DNA of 64,000 nt from Panopea generosa (Eukaryota; Mollusca; Bivalvia; Adapedonta; Hiatellidae), in NCBI GenBank assembly GCA_029582155.1, contig CM055907.1, positions 31,183,983 through 31,247,982 on the forward strand, in the 5' to 3' direction. Position numbers and translations under genes: made by a program. Below are positions 1-10,669 of this stretch, one piece after another (position 1 is the stretch's first letter; each line of letters begins with the position of its first letter). The notes under the pieces were generated by a model. That model made no database searches, had not been told where the DNA came from, and was given only the letters and a program-made list of their open reading frames with translations.

Positions 1-3000
1 TAAATATGTTGAGAATGATGTCAACATTTCTGTTTGTCAAGTTAACAAGTTGAAAATGATGTCAACATTGCTGTATATCAAGTTAACATGTTGACATTAT
101 GTTTGTCAAGATGTCATGTTGAGAATGATGTCAACATTTCAATGTGTCAAGTAAACATGTTGAGAATGATGTCAACATTTCTGTGTGTCAGGTTAACATG
201 TTGAAAATGATGTCAACATTTCTGTGTCAAGTTAACATGTTGAGAATGATGTCAACATTTCTGTTTGTCAAGTAAACAAGTTGAGAATGATGTCAACTTT
301 CTGTGTGTCAAGTTAACATTTTGAGAATGATGTCAACATTTCAGTGTGTCAAGTTAACAAGTTGAGAATGATGTCAACATTTCAGTGTGTCAAGTTAACA
401 TGTTGACTTCATGTTTGTCACATTAACATGTTGAGAATGATGTAAACATTTCTGTGTGTCAAGTTTACAAGTTGACAATGATGTCAATATTTCAGTGTGG
501 CAAATTAACAAGTTGAGAATGATGTCAACATTTCTGTTTGTCAAGTTAACAAGTTGAGAATTATATCAACATTTCTGTATGTCAAGTTAACATGTTGACT
601 TTATGTTTGTCAAGTTAACAAATTGAGAATGATGTCAACATTTCTGTGTGTCAAGTTAACATTTTGAGTATGATGTCAATATTTCAGTGTGGCAAATTAA
701 CAAGTTGAGAATGATGTCAACATTTCTGTTTGTCAAGTTAACAAGTTGAGAATTATATCAACATTTCTGTGTGTCAAGTTTACATGTTGAGAATGATGTC
801 AACATTTCTGTTTGTCAAGTTAACAAGTTGAGAATGATGTCAACATCGCTGTATGTCAAGTTAACATGTTGACATTATGTTTGTCAAGTTTACAAGTTGA
901 GAATGATGTAAACATTTCTGTGTGTCAAGATGACATGTTGAGAATGATGTCAACATTTCAATGTGTCAAGCAAACAAGATGAGAATGATGTCAACATTTC
1001 TGTGTCAAATAAATATGTTGAGAATGATGTCAACATTTCTGTTTGTCAAGTTAACAAGTTGAGAATGATGTCAACATTGCTGTATATCAAGTTAACATGT
1101 TGACATTATGTTTGTCAAGATGACATGTTGAGAATGATGTCAACATTTCAATGTGTCAAGTAAACATGTTGAGAATGATGTCAACATTTCTGTGTGTCAG
1201 GTTAACATGTTGAGAATGATGTCAACATTTCAGTGTGTCAAGTTAACAAGTTGAGAATGATGTCAACATTTCATTGTGTCAAGTTAACATGTTGACTTCA
1301 TGTTTGTCACATTAACATGTTGAGAATGATGTAAACATTTCTGTGTGTCAAGTTTACAAGTTGACAATGATGTCAATATTTCAGTGTGGCAAATTAACAA
1401 GTTGAGAATGATGTCAACATTTCTGTTTGTCAAGTTAACAAGTTGAGAATTATATCAACATTTCTGTATGTCAAGTTAACATGTTGACTTCATGTTTGTC
1501 AAGTTAACAAATTGAGAATGATGTCAACATTTCTGTGTGTCAAGTTAACATTTTGAGAATGAGGTCAATATTTCAGTGTGGCAAATTAACAAGTTGAAAA
1601 TGATGTCAACATTTCTGTTTGTCAAGTTAACAAGTTGAGAATGATATCAACATTTCTGTGTGTCAAGTTTTCATGTTGAGAATGATGTCAACATTTCTGT
1701 TTGTCAAGTTAACAAGTTGAGAATGATGTCAACATTTCTGTGTCAAGTTAACATGTTGAGAATGATGTCAACATTTCTGTTTGTCAGGTTAACAAGTTGA
1801 GAATGATGTCAACTTTCTGTGTGTCAAGTTAACATTTTGAGAATGATGTCAACATTTCAGTGTGTCAAGTTAACAAGTTGAGAATGATGTCAACATTTCA
1901 GTGTGTCAAGTTAACATGTTGACTTCATGTTTGTCACGTTAACATGTTGAGAATGATGTCAACATTTCTGTTTGTCAAGTTAACAAGTTGAGAATGATGT
2001 CAACTTTCTGTGTGTCAAGTTAACATTATGAGAATGATGTCAACATTTCAGTGTGTCAAGTTAACAAGTTGAGAATGATGTCAACATTTCAGTGTGTCAA
2101 GTTAACATGTTGACTTCATGTTTGTCACATTAACATGTTGAGAATGATGTAAACATTTCAGTGTGTCAAGTTTACAAGTTGACAATGATGTCAATATTTA
2201 AGTGTGGCAAATTAACAAGTTGAGAATGATGTCAACATTTCTGTTTGTCAAGTTAACAAGTTGAGAATTATATCAACATTTCTGTATGTCAAGTTAACAT
2301 GTTGACTTCATGTTTGTCAAGTTAACAAATTGAGAATGATGTCAACATTTCTGTGTGTCAAGTTAACATTTTGAGAATGATGTCAATATTTCAGTGTGGC
2401 AAATTGACAAGTTGAGAATGATGTCAACATTTCTGTTTGTCAAGTTAACAAGTTGAGAATTATATCAACATTTCTGTGTGTCAAGTTTTCATGTTGAGAA
2501 TGATGTCAACATTTCTGTTTGTCAAGTTAACAAGTTGAGAATGATGTCAACATTGCTGTATGTCAAGTTAACATGTTGACATTATGTTTGTCAAGTTTAC
2601 AAGTTGAGAATGATGTAAACATTTCAATGTGTCAAGTAAACAAGACGAGAATGATGTCAACATTTCTGTGTCAAATTAACATGTTGAGAATGATGTCAAC
2701 ATTTCTGTTTGTCAAGTTAACAAATTGAGGATTATATCAACATTTCTGTGTGTCAAGTTAACATGTTGAGAATGATGACAACATTTCTGTGTGTCAAGTT
2801 TACATGTTGAGAATGATGTCAACATTTCTGTTTGTCAAGTTAACAAGTTGAGCATGATGTCAACATTTCTGTATGTCAAGTTAACATTTTAAGAATGATG
2901 TCATCATTTCAGTGTGTCAAGTTAACATTTTAAGAATGATGTCAACATTTCAGTGTGTCAAGTTAACAAGTTGAGAATGATGTCAACATTTCAGTATGTC

Positions 3001-3045
3001 AAGTTAACATGTTGAGAATGATGGATGTCAACATTTCAGTATTTC
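1..3045. repeat. Minisatellite array, about 40-bp units, with higher-order structure
   Basis: The whole stretch is built from a unit of roughly 37-41 bp. Its recurring words are GTCAAGTTAACA, GTTGAGAATGATGTCAAC and ATTTCTGTGTG. Each GTTGAgaatgatgTCAAC word is a short inverted repeat with 5-bp arms and an 8-base loop, and GTTAAC is a palindrome. Some units are shortened (GTTGACTTCATGTTTGTCA, GTTGACATTATG). The order of variant units recurs: the series starting at position 1 (TAAATATGTTGAGAATG) starts again at 1010, giving a higher-order period of about 1,009 bp. Later variants (GCTGTATGTCAAG followed by GTTGACATTATG) occur near 846 and 2552. No coding potential is seen. If the exon at 4109 is real, the array is intronic. 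Confidence 0.95.
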
Positions 3046-3177
3046 CATTTAAAAAGTTGAGCTTGAGATGCATAGACCTATGGTGAATTTTTCACTTAAT
3101 TAATAATTTCAGCATCAAAAGTTGGCAAGCAACTCTGTGTTTATCCTTTAGTGGTCAACCATTCTACACATAATTTT
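3046..3177. other. Short unique spacer
   Basis: This is non-repetitive AT-rich sequence between the minisatellite and the next interspersed element. I see no gene or recognisable signal in it. Confidence 0.6.
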
Positions 3178-3985
3178 ATACCCCCGACAATCGAAGTTTT
3201 GAGGGGGTATATTGGAGTCACCCTGTGGTCGGTCTGTCGGTCGGTCTGTCCATTGCAATTTTCCTTGTCCGGAGCATCACTTGAAAAGTACTGGATGGAA
3301 TTTCATCAAACGTCATACAATGGTAGAATATAATGAGAGGAAGTGCAGTGTACAAGAAACATAACTCTATTCTTGCTAATTACAGAGTTATTGCCCTTTG
3401 ATATTTTTTCTTGTCCGGAGCATAACTTGAAAAGTACCGGATGGAATTTCATCAAGCTTCATACAATGGTAGAATATAATGTGAGGAAGTGCAGTGTACA
3501 AGAAACATAACTCTATTCTTGCTTATTGCAGAGTAATTGCCCTTTGATATATTTCCCTTGTCCGGAGCATTACTTTTAAAGTACCGGATGGAATTTCATC
3601 AAACTTCATACAATGGTAGAACATAATGACAGGAAGTGCAGTGTACAGGAAACATAACTCTATTCTTGCTAATTACAGAGTGATTGCCCTTTGATATATT
3701 TCCCTTGTCTGGAGCATTACTTTTAAAGTACTGGATGGAATTTCATCAAACTTCATACAATGGTAGAATAAAATGACAGGAAGTGCAGTGTACAAGAAAC
3801 ATAACTCTATTCTTGCTAATTACAGAGTTATTGCCCTTTGATATATTTCCCTTGTCTGGAGCATTACTTTTAAAGTACTGGATGGAATTTAATACTTCAT
3901 ATTTCATAATGGTAAACCATTTTCTGTCATGGCGGCGTTCGGGGGTATTCATCACCTTCAGTGATAGCTCTAGTTTGTTTTAAAA
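3178..3985 (+). mobile_element. Non-autonomous interspersed element with tandem core of about 146 bp
   Basis: The left end reads ATACCCCC at 3178-3185, answered by GGGGGTAT at 3203-3210 (a terminal hairpin) and by GGGGGTAT at 3941-3948. The outer words therefore also form an inverted repeat around the whole element. After the hairpin come GGTCGGTCTGTC runs, then about 4.5 tandem copies of a core that begins near TTGTCCGGAGCAT. Copies start near 3264, 3411, 3557, 3705 and 3851, a period of about 146 bp. Core words include CTGGATGGAATTTCATCAAA and AGGAAGTGCAGTGTACA. From memory, this end structure and a tandem core are common in bivalve interspersed repeats and resemble the pearl / Helentron-associated type; that assignment is inference. 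No protein is encoded. The short frames in either direction are translations of the core repeat. Confidence 0.7.
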
Positions 3986-4093
3986 GCATTCTATTTCTAT
4001 GTTCTTCACTTTGCAGGTTTTTATAACTCAAAGATTTTTAGAAGTTTGTTTAGGGACTATCATTTGCCCTGTGTTTAGCAATTTTCATGTATC

Positions 4094-4108
4094 TTTTCTT
4101 TGTTTCAG
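4094..4108 (+). other. Probable 3' splice acceptor
   Basis: A pyrimidine-rich run, TTTTCTTTGTTTCAG, ends in AG at 4107-4108, directly before a change from low-complexity DNA to sequence with coding character. This is a textbook acceptor layout. It fixes the proposed start of the terminal exon and implies a phase-2 intron, because base 4109 completes the codon begun in the previous exon. Confidence 0.55.
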
Positions 4109-4292
4109 ATCTCAGAGCTATCTCTTTTCGCCATATGGGAAGAATTGTTGTCTATCCATATTTTCTGACCTAGCTGACAAGTACATGCTTACAAAAGATA
4201 TGAGCCCAGTCTACAAAATGGTGGACATTGTTACAGAAATAATCAAAGAAGCAATCCATGAAATATCATCAATTCAACAGACAACTAGATAG
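4109..4292 (+). CDS. Putative terminal exon of a host gene, product unknown
   Basis: An open frame of about 60 codons follows the acceptor and ends with TAG at 4290-4292. It reads SQSYLFSPYGKNCC, then SIFSDLADKYMLTKDMSP, then YKMVDIVTEIIKEAIHEI and a short basic tail. Composition is balanced, with a mix of charged and hydrophobic residues, unlike the translations of nearby repeats. The last third could be an amphipathic helix. No signal peptide or transmembrane segment is visible in this piece. I do not recognise the family. The open frame extends upstream to 3999, but that part is a pyrimidine-rich intron tail and is not taken as coding. Earlier exons would lie outside the window to the left, so the intron would span the minisatellite and the element at 3178-3985. 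It could instead be a fragment of a processed gene or a chance frame. Confidence 0.45.
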
Positions 4293-4832
4293 CATAACTA
4301 ATTGTAGATAATAAATTAATATAAAAGTGCAATTCAGGGATAGAGAATTTCAAGACATCACTATCTAAGCATATTGAATATCAGGCTTATAAAACAAACT
4401 GTGGGATACTACAGTATCTGTAACATTTCTCATCATTTTGGTCCAAAATCTTTGGGAGAATGGTGTTAAATCCCATTTTTAAAAAATCCCTTAATTTTGT
4501 TGAATTCTATCTCTAACAATGAGCTGCAGGGACTGGTTTTCTGGCTCTGCATTTCTTTTTTAGAAAACTGATATTTCATTCTATTTTAAATGAGATTTAT
4601 TTCCAAAACGTTTATATCATGATTTGTATTTTTAATATTTTGCGGTATCAAGCAAGTTGGTTTCATTATTTAAACACATTGCTTTACTTTTGCCTTCGAA
4701 CATGCATGAAATAAAACACATGAAATGCTGTATCGTATGTAAAATTCTCAGGAGCTGTATTATTGTAACGTAAAAACCTAGTCTAGTCATGATCAGTTGT
4801 CTGTAATTATGTTTTGTTGTGTTATATTTTTA
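4293..4832 (+). other. Probable 3' untranslated region and downstream DNA
   Basis: This is AT-rich sequence after the stop codon with no further coding frame. Two AATAAA words are present: 4310-4315, only 17 bases past the stop and so perhaps too close, and 4710-4715, about 420 bases past it and a better candidate for the main poly(A) signal. Nothing else is recognised. Confidence 0.4.
4710..4715 (+). terminator. Candidate poly(A) signal AATAAA
   Basis: A canonical hexamer lies about 420 bases after the stop codon of the putative terminal exon. A second AATAAA is at 4310-4315. Such hexamers are frequent by chance in AT-rich DNA, so this is only suggestive. Confidence 0.3.
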
Positions 4833-5800
4833 TGCCTCCCCCCCCCCCCCCTTCCTCCACCACACACACACCACCAAATACAGTGTCTGTCCGTCCATCC
4901 TTCTGGTAATTCGAGTCCGACCTGTAACTTTGTCATGCATAGATGGATTTTATAAATACTTGCTACAAATTATCAACATAACATGGCAACGACATAACAC
5001 CCAAAATCCCACTTCAAAAGTCAAGGTCACACTTTTACTTTGTTTGACAACACTTTCAGTCTGTTTCAGGTTTCGTGTTCGGTCTGTAATTTTGTCACAT
5101 TTGGATAAATTGATAAACACTTTGCTTATATCATCAGCATGACATGACGACGTGTCATGCTTAAGACATAGAACCGTTCCTCAAAGGTTAAGGTCACACT
5201 TTCAATATAGTTCTATTAGATTTTTACAAATGGTGTCCCTGGTATTAAAAATGGCCCCGAGGATTCGATTAGTGGACACATGTCATAATAAACACTTTTT
5301 TTTTTTTTTTAATGAAACTGATTTTGCTTATATTTTCAACAATATATTCAAACAAAAGCATTGTTTGGACAAGTTAGTTCAGATTTATAAAAATGACTGG
5401 GTTCCGCTTTCTTAATGGGTCAGAAGGGGTCCCAAAATAAGATTTGTTTCAATTGGGAGAATTAACTTTCCATAAGGGGCCAGGGTGGGTCACAAAAGGG
5501 TTAAAATATAAAATTTTCAAAAATCTTCTGTCAAATTTGTTTATATTGGATATAGATTATGCCTAGTAGAGGGTTTACAGTTTGTACAAATCAAGGGGCT
5601 TGTATTTATAGAAACAATGTAAGGGGACTGAGTTTTGCATAGGAATTCTAGGTGAAACGGAAAAAACAAATAAGATTTTGTTCAATAAGAATTGACTTTC
5701 CAAAAGGGGACAGGTGAGGTGACAAAATGGTTATATTGAACATTTTCAAAATTCTTTGATTATAACCGGCTGCAAAATAAAAGACAAGATGTCATATAAA
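4833..5800 (+). mobile_element. Decayed bivalve-type interspersed element with internal tandem copies
   Basis: It starts with TATGCCTCCCCC, a long C run and a CA-rich stretch, then GTCTGTCCGTCCATCC. A core follows with the words CTGTAACTTTGTCATGCAT, ATGGCAACGACATAACACCC and AAGGTCACACTTT. A diverged second core begins near 5078 (CTGTAATTTTGTCACAT, GACGACGTGTCATGCTTAAG, AAGGTCACACTTTC), a period of about 164 bp. From about 5390 another pair of diverged copies appears, spaced about 230 bp apart. It carries GGGTCAGAAGGGGTCCC, AACTTTCCATAAGGGGCCAG and later AACTTTCCAAAAGGGG. These words are familiar from bivalve interspersed repeats (memory, not a search). The right edge near 5800 is uncertain. 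No coding sequence is supported. Confidence 0.6.
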
Positions 5801-7124
5801 AGACAAGATGTGTTCCAACAATCACTGAACGTTTCATTAAAATCCGACGACTTTTGAAAATCCATGTGCAAACCCGCAACCTACCTTAAATTTATTATTT
5901 TCATTATAATTATAGTTTGACATTTGGAGAAAAAAAATTCAGTGGATTAAAAAAAGAGAAGTTTTATATATGTTTTGTAGTTAAATTGTTCTAAATATTT
6001 ATATAATTACATGCAGTAGATTTTTCAATCTATTTTTTCCATACACTTATTACTTTTATGAAAAATGCTAATATTAAGTATTGAAAGAACATGAGAAAAA
6101 ACAAGCAGTTATAGCAGTTTCAGATAATGTTGATGTCTTTAAATAAGTAAATATTACATATATTCTTTAAATCAAAATAGATAATGTTGCATAGTCTTTC
6201 TTTGAGAATATAAGTAGGTAACATACAACATATATGTCTTATGTTGAATACTTCAATGAAGTTTTCTTATTTAGTATACAACGTGCTGAGGGCGGGTTTT
6301 TGTTTCACCAACACTTTCTCTGAATTACTGTCTTAACTGATTTTAGAATGGTAGTTTGTCTAATCTGTAACCAGTGTGACTTAAATGTACTGCAATTCTA
6401 CAGAATCCAGTGCAAAAACATGATTACCTAGATTATATTTCTGTACACTTACGTTTCCTTTAGGTACTTGTGCGAATGACCGAGTTTGTATTGGTGAGGC
6501 GTTAGTCTGCTCTCTGTTCATATGGTTATTATTTTTAGGTTAAAGAGCAAACTTGCCTTGTTAGTAAAAATAATCTTTTTTAAGGTAAGTACAAACTGAA
6601 ACACATTGGTTTGTACAGTCATTGTAACGATAACTTGCCGATATTTGATACTAATAACAACATATAAAAACCAAACTAACTCGGAGTTAATAAATTTACT
6701 AAAGAACCTGGAAAGTCTGCCTCTTAATCTACAAATATGAAAATGTTATATCAGAAATCTTGAATATACTACGTCATAATTTGCATCTTTTACATCTGAT
6801 TTATTGAAACTGTTACAATGAAATAAAAATTACAAAAAAATATATACCTGCTGGCTGGTTTTGAAGTCAATACTGGGCGAAAACGAAAGACAAATTTTGA
6901 TTGGCTAGTAACCGAGTTACAAAATCTAGTCTGGCGTACTGTATAATTTTGATAAATATGAAAAATATCAAGGACTTGTATAGAATTCCTTGAAAATATT
7001 AATAAAGTTTGTGTGTATGAAATGGTGTTATGTTTTTTTTTTATTAAATGTGTGAGTGGGTGTATTTGGGTGCAAAAGAGGAAAATTATAACAAACTAGT
7101 GACAATTTTTTAAGTGATAAATAT
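5801..7124. other. AT-rich DNA with no recognised feature
   Basis: I see only AT-rich, low-complexity sequence with poly-A and poly-T runs, for example around 5930 and 7031. No open frame with protein character, RNA gene or repeat array was recognised. Confidence 0.5.
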
Positions 7125-8173
7125 TTGGGTCCAAAATCCTCTCACTGTATATCTCTTTCAGCAATCTCGGACATAGGACTCATCATTATTAATGATAAAC
7201 AATTATTTGATCCCTTTAGAGAATTTTATCCAGATGTAAAAAGATATACCTGGAGACGAACTAGGCCTTTACAACAAACCAGGCTGGATTTTTTCTTGTT
7301 AACAGATGATTTTTTAGCATATACCGGTACATGTATTAAGATGTGCGACATTCAATCTAGTTATAAATCTGACCATTCTATAGTAATTCTAAAACTTTGT
7401 TTAAAGGAGATACAACATGATAAGGGATTATGGAAGCACAACTCACTTCTATATGATCTGGAATATTTATCCATAATCAATAACAAAATACATGAAATAA
7501 AGAAGCAGTATTGTTTACCAGTATATAATACAGAAAATTTAACTGACATCCCCAATGAAGATATTCAATTTGTTATTAATGACCAGTTTTTTCTTGAAAC
7601 CTTAATGATGGAGTTACGAGATATATCAATTTTTATATGCAAGTTATAAAAAAAAATTAAACAGAAAAAGAACTTATTGAAAAAATAAATAACTTGGAAA
7701 TAACTTTAAATCAAAATAAGGTTAAAATTAAAGAATGATTTGGAATTGTTACATAATGATAAAATCAAAGGACATGTAGCAGGATCTAAAGCTAAGTGGG
7801 TTGAGGAAGGTAACTTTTTTTGCAATTTAGAAAAAAATAATTTTGTGAGCAAAATTATTCCAAAAATAGTAAAAGATAATGGAGACATTATTGACAATCA
7901 ATCATATATTTTTAAAGAAACAAAATCCTTTTATGAAAATTTATATTCTTGTCATGAAAATGATCACATAGATATTGACCTTGAAAATTGTATAAAATAT
8001 ACTGATGTGCCAAAATTATCGGAAGACGAATCCAACAGTGTAGAAGGAAACATTACATGTGCAGAGGCATCAAAAACATTATATTTAATGACGAATGACC
8101 GAAGCCCTGGTAGTGATGGCTTTTCTAGCAACTTTTATAAAGTTGTTGGAAAAAAATTGGTGCATTTTTTGTA
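7125..8173 (+). mobile_element. L1/Tx1-like LINE, 5' part: endonuclease end and RT linker
   Basis: The frame from 7125 carries the C-terminal endonuclease signature: YPDVKRYTWRR, then TRLDFFL (residues about 52-58) and the catalytic SDHSIV (S82-D83-H84). These match the end of the apurinic-like endonuclease of L1/Tx1-type LINEs. The N-terminal endonuclease is absent, so the copy is 5' truncated near 7150-7190. After a break around 7650-7740 the reading resumes with KIKGHVAGSKAKWVEEG and CNLEKNNFVSKIIPKI, and ends with NDRSPGSDGFSSNFYK, the linker and the first RT block. The copy is then cut by the SINE at 8174. It is a dead fragment with stops and frameshifts between blocks. The same element continues at 8453 and again at about 13200. 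Confidence 0.85.
8162..8173 (+). repeat. Target-site duplication of the SINE, left copy
   Basis: GCATTTTTTGTA here matches GCATTTGTTGTA at 8441-8452 in 11 of 12 positions. The two copies bracket the SINE, as expected for LINE-mediated insertion. Confidence 0.6.
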
Positions 8174-8440
8174 TTGATTGAGTGATTGAATAGTTAACAG
8201 CTAACAGACTATCAGTAAACCTAACCACTGTTTCCCGAGATTAACCAGTACTCGAGCACACCTTGTCTCTGCAAGTAACTGATAACTTTCCCACTTGAAT
8301 CAGTGGTGAGAGACGAATGATAATGAGACACAATGTCGTATATCAATCATCACAGAGACTGTTGCCGGATGGGGGGTTCAAACTCATGACCCCTGGATTG
8401 ATAGTCGGACGCATAACTGACTGAGCTAATCGGGCCCGGA
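8174..8440 (-). mobile_element. tRNA-derived SINE inserted in the LINE
   Basis: Read on the minus strand, the 5' end at 8440 starts a tRNA-like head. A box-A-like word TAGCTCAGTCAG (8417-8428) is followed by a box-B-like word GAGTTTGAACC (8375-8385), set in GGGGTCAT...CCCCCC as in a T-arm. These are the internal RNA polymerase III promoter elements of tRNA-SINEs. A non-tRNA body of about 160 bp follows, with the words CAAGTGGGAAAGTTATCAGT and CAGTGGTTAGGTTTACTG. The 3' end is a loose AATCACTCAATCAAT-type tail. The body recalls the conserved central domain of the MetaSINE group in bivalves, but that is from memory. Flanking 12-bp duplications with one mismatch support true retroposition, and the LINE reading frame blocks resume on the far side. 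Confidence 0.8.
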
Positions 8441-8452
8441 GCATTTGTTGTA
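8441..8452 (+). repeat. Target-site duplication of the SINE, right copy
   Basis: GCATTTGTTGTA pairs with GCATTTTTTGTA at 8162-8173, with one mismatch. The right flank then continues with LINE sequence. Confidence 0.6.
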
Positions 8453-9021
8453 AGATAAATTAATTATGATCTAGACATAGGTTCTTTATCAGTTACCCAG
8501 AGACAGAGTATAATAACATGCATACCTAAAGAAATCTTCTAAAAAATTGGAGGCCAATTACCCTACTTAATGTTGTATACAAAATAGCTTCAGGCATTAT
8601 AGCAAATAGAATTAAAACTGTTTTAAGCAAGCTTATAAGTAAAGAACAAACTGGTTTTTATAAAAGGGTCAGATATATGGGTGATAACACTAGATTATTA
8701 TATGATGTAATGCATATTTGTGAAGATAAAAATATACCAGGATTATTACTGCAAATTGATTTTGAGAAAGCTTTCGATACATTATCTTGGTCTTTCATAA
8801 GAAAGACTCTACGCTTTTTTAAATTTGAAGAATCCATACAAAAGTGGATAAAAGTTTTTTGTAATATACAATCATGTACGCCAATGCGGATTTTTATCTG
8901 ATGTTTTCAGTATAGGACGTGGTTGTCATCATGGGGATCCCTTGTCACCTTATATATACATTCTTTGCGGTGAAATCCTTACCATAAAGATAAAAAATAA
9001 TAATAATATTAATGGATTTGA
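8453..9021 (+). mobile_element. L1/Tx1-like LINE, reverse transcriptase core
   Basis: This continues the LINE after the SINE. In order: LSVTQRQSIITCIPKE (from about 8486), NWRPITLLNVVYKIASG (from about 8545), KEQTGF and MGDNTRLLYDVM. Motif A follows as LLLQIDFEKAFDTLSWSFI, with its catalytic aspartate, in the frame that closes at 8901. After a frameshift comes motif B as GRGCHHGDPLSPYIYILCGE (about 8910-8970), then KIKNNNNING. These are the fingers and palm blocks of a LINE RT. The catalytic YADD-type motif C is missing here because the minus-strand LINE interrupts the copy at about 9022. It reappears near 13214. Confidence 0.85.
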
Positions 9022-9329
9022 TTATTTATTTCCTCCTATGTGGAGAGCACATACATACAATAGAATAACAAATTACAATATAAATAAAGAAAGAAATAAT
9101 ACATATAACACAAGGCACAATTAATAACAATTTTACACAATATAATGTAATATATTATGTTATGAGCAATATAAATGTTATGCTAAAAAAATTAATTATA
9201 CTTCATTAAACATATAAAATGATTTTAATGATGACATGATAACCGAACAACCAATATTGTTGAAACGAAATAAAAGATATTAGAAGGAAATCAGTTCTAG
9301 ACGCAAAATGTCAGTATTGATAAAATTAT

Positions 9330-10634
9330 ACTTAGCTACACTGCACTTCCCATTTACCGGTAATCTGATCAAATTAGGTGCAGAGCGCAAACAATATTTA
9401 CAAGACAATTATGATTTTTTGTATCATTTGTGACAATCGGTCTTAAGCCATTAATCAGTGCAATTATTTGCATCTTAGGAGTAAGAGCTACAAATGCGTT
9501 GAAGGACACAGGGCCGATTGTGATATAAATTGTTTTCCAGAGTTTTTCTCTAACATTTTCAGATTCGTAACATTCTAAAATAAGATGTAAATTTATACAA
9601 GTAACACATCTGTTACATTTTGGACAAATCTTTGTGAATGTGTCACTGAAGAATAAGGCATATGATATTTATAGTACTTTGACATTCAGCGGTATATGTA
9701 GGGTATAGTTTTGATAGATGCCAGAGATCACAAACATTGTACAACATTGGTTTGACAGAAATAAAATCTGTATGGGTATTATCTAGGTATATTCTGTTTG
9801 ACCAATTACTCTCTTTAACTCTGTTGATATTGGTGTTAATAAGTTTTTTCTCCATTTAAATTTAGATGGGTAAATTCCCGAAACAACAAAGTCACTCAAA
9901 ATTGAAGATAAAGAATACTTATTTAAAATACGCATGATATCGGGTATGAAACCATGTTGATTTGATGGATGAGCTTGGTATTGTAAAAACCTGTAAATAA
10001 AAATATTTGTTACTATGTGATCACAGTTTGACCGACTCAACTGACCAAGAAATGACAATTTTCTTTTATCAGTTAAACTTTCTAAAGTCTGTGACCCAAT
10101 TAAACTTAAACATACGTCGGTTCTGGTATACAATGGGACAGATTGCATTATTTTAACACAAAATCGATGGGATTTTTCTAGCGTCAACATATCACATTTT
10201 GATATTTGGTTTTACAATTCACATCCGTATAAAGCCTTAGGCAAAACAACAGAATTATAAATTTTCATCGAAGTTATAAGATGTAGACCATCTTCATGAA
10301 TATCTGAATTTTTCGGCCCTAGAAATATACCTCTAAGTTTAGAGCACATGCCCTTAATGCGTTGTTCATCAAACATATACTTCTTGCAGACCACACCTAG
10401 ATGTGTATATTCTGTTGTCTCTTCAACATATTTATTACCTAACTTCCATTTATGTGTGGTATTGTTATACTGCGTTTTTGTTTCGTTAAAAACAATAACT
10501 GAACATTTAATAGCATTATATAAGTATCTCCATTTAAATGAGTATGCATTACATATGTCCATCATTTTGTCCAGTCCGAATTTAAAACTAGATTTTGTAC
10601 GATTGACATTCTGACTGTTTTGGTGACTACGCAC
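9330..10634 (-). pseudogene. LINE ORF2 C-terminal part (post-palm domain and zinc-knuckle tail)
   Basis: The frame 10634-10212 reads LDKMMDICNAYSFKWRY, KCSVIVFNETK, EYTHLGVVCKKYM and YNSVVLPKALYGCEL. This is the thumb-side sequence typical of bivalve LINE ORF2 proteins. The next frame (10190-9783) continues with HRFCVKIMQSVPLYTRTDV, LSFLGQLSRSNCD and NQHGFIPDIMRILNKYSL. A frameshift near 9800-9850 leads to WSNRIYLDNTHTDF. Further on, CPKCNRCVTCINLHLILEC (about 9560-9640) gives a C-terminal Cys/His cluster like the CCHC tail of LINE ORF2. The YADD motif and everything before it are missing. At least two frameshifts and several stops make it non-functional. Confidence 0.75.
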
Positions 10635-10669
10635 TATGAGACTAATCTGATTGTGTATTAAATCTCCGT

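Noticed and set aside
3746-3983. Overlapping frames on both strands in the 3.2-4.0 kb element
   Set aside because: They translate the tandem core repeat and contradict each other.
5152-5415. Frame of 87 codons in the 4.8-5.8 kb element
   Set aside because: It spans the decayed repeat core and a long T run and has no protein character.
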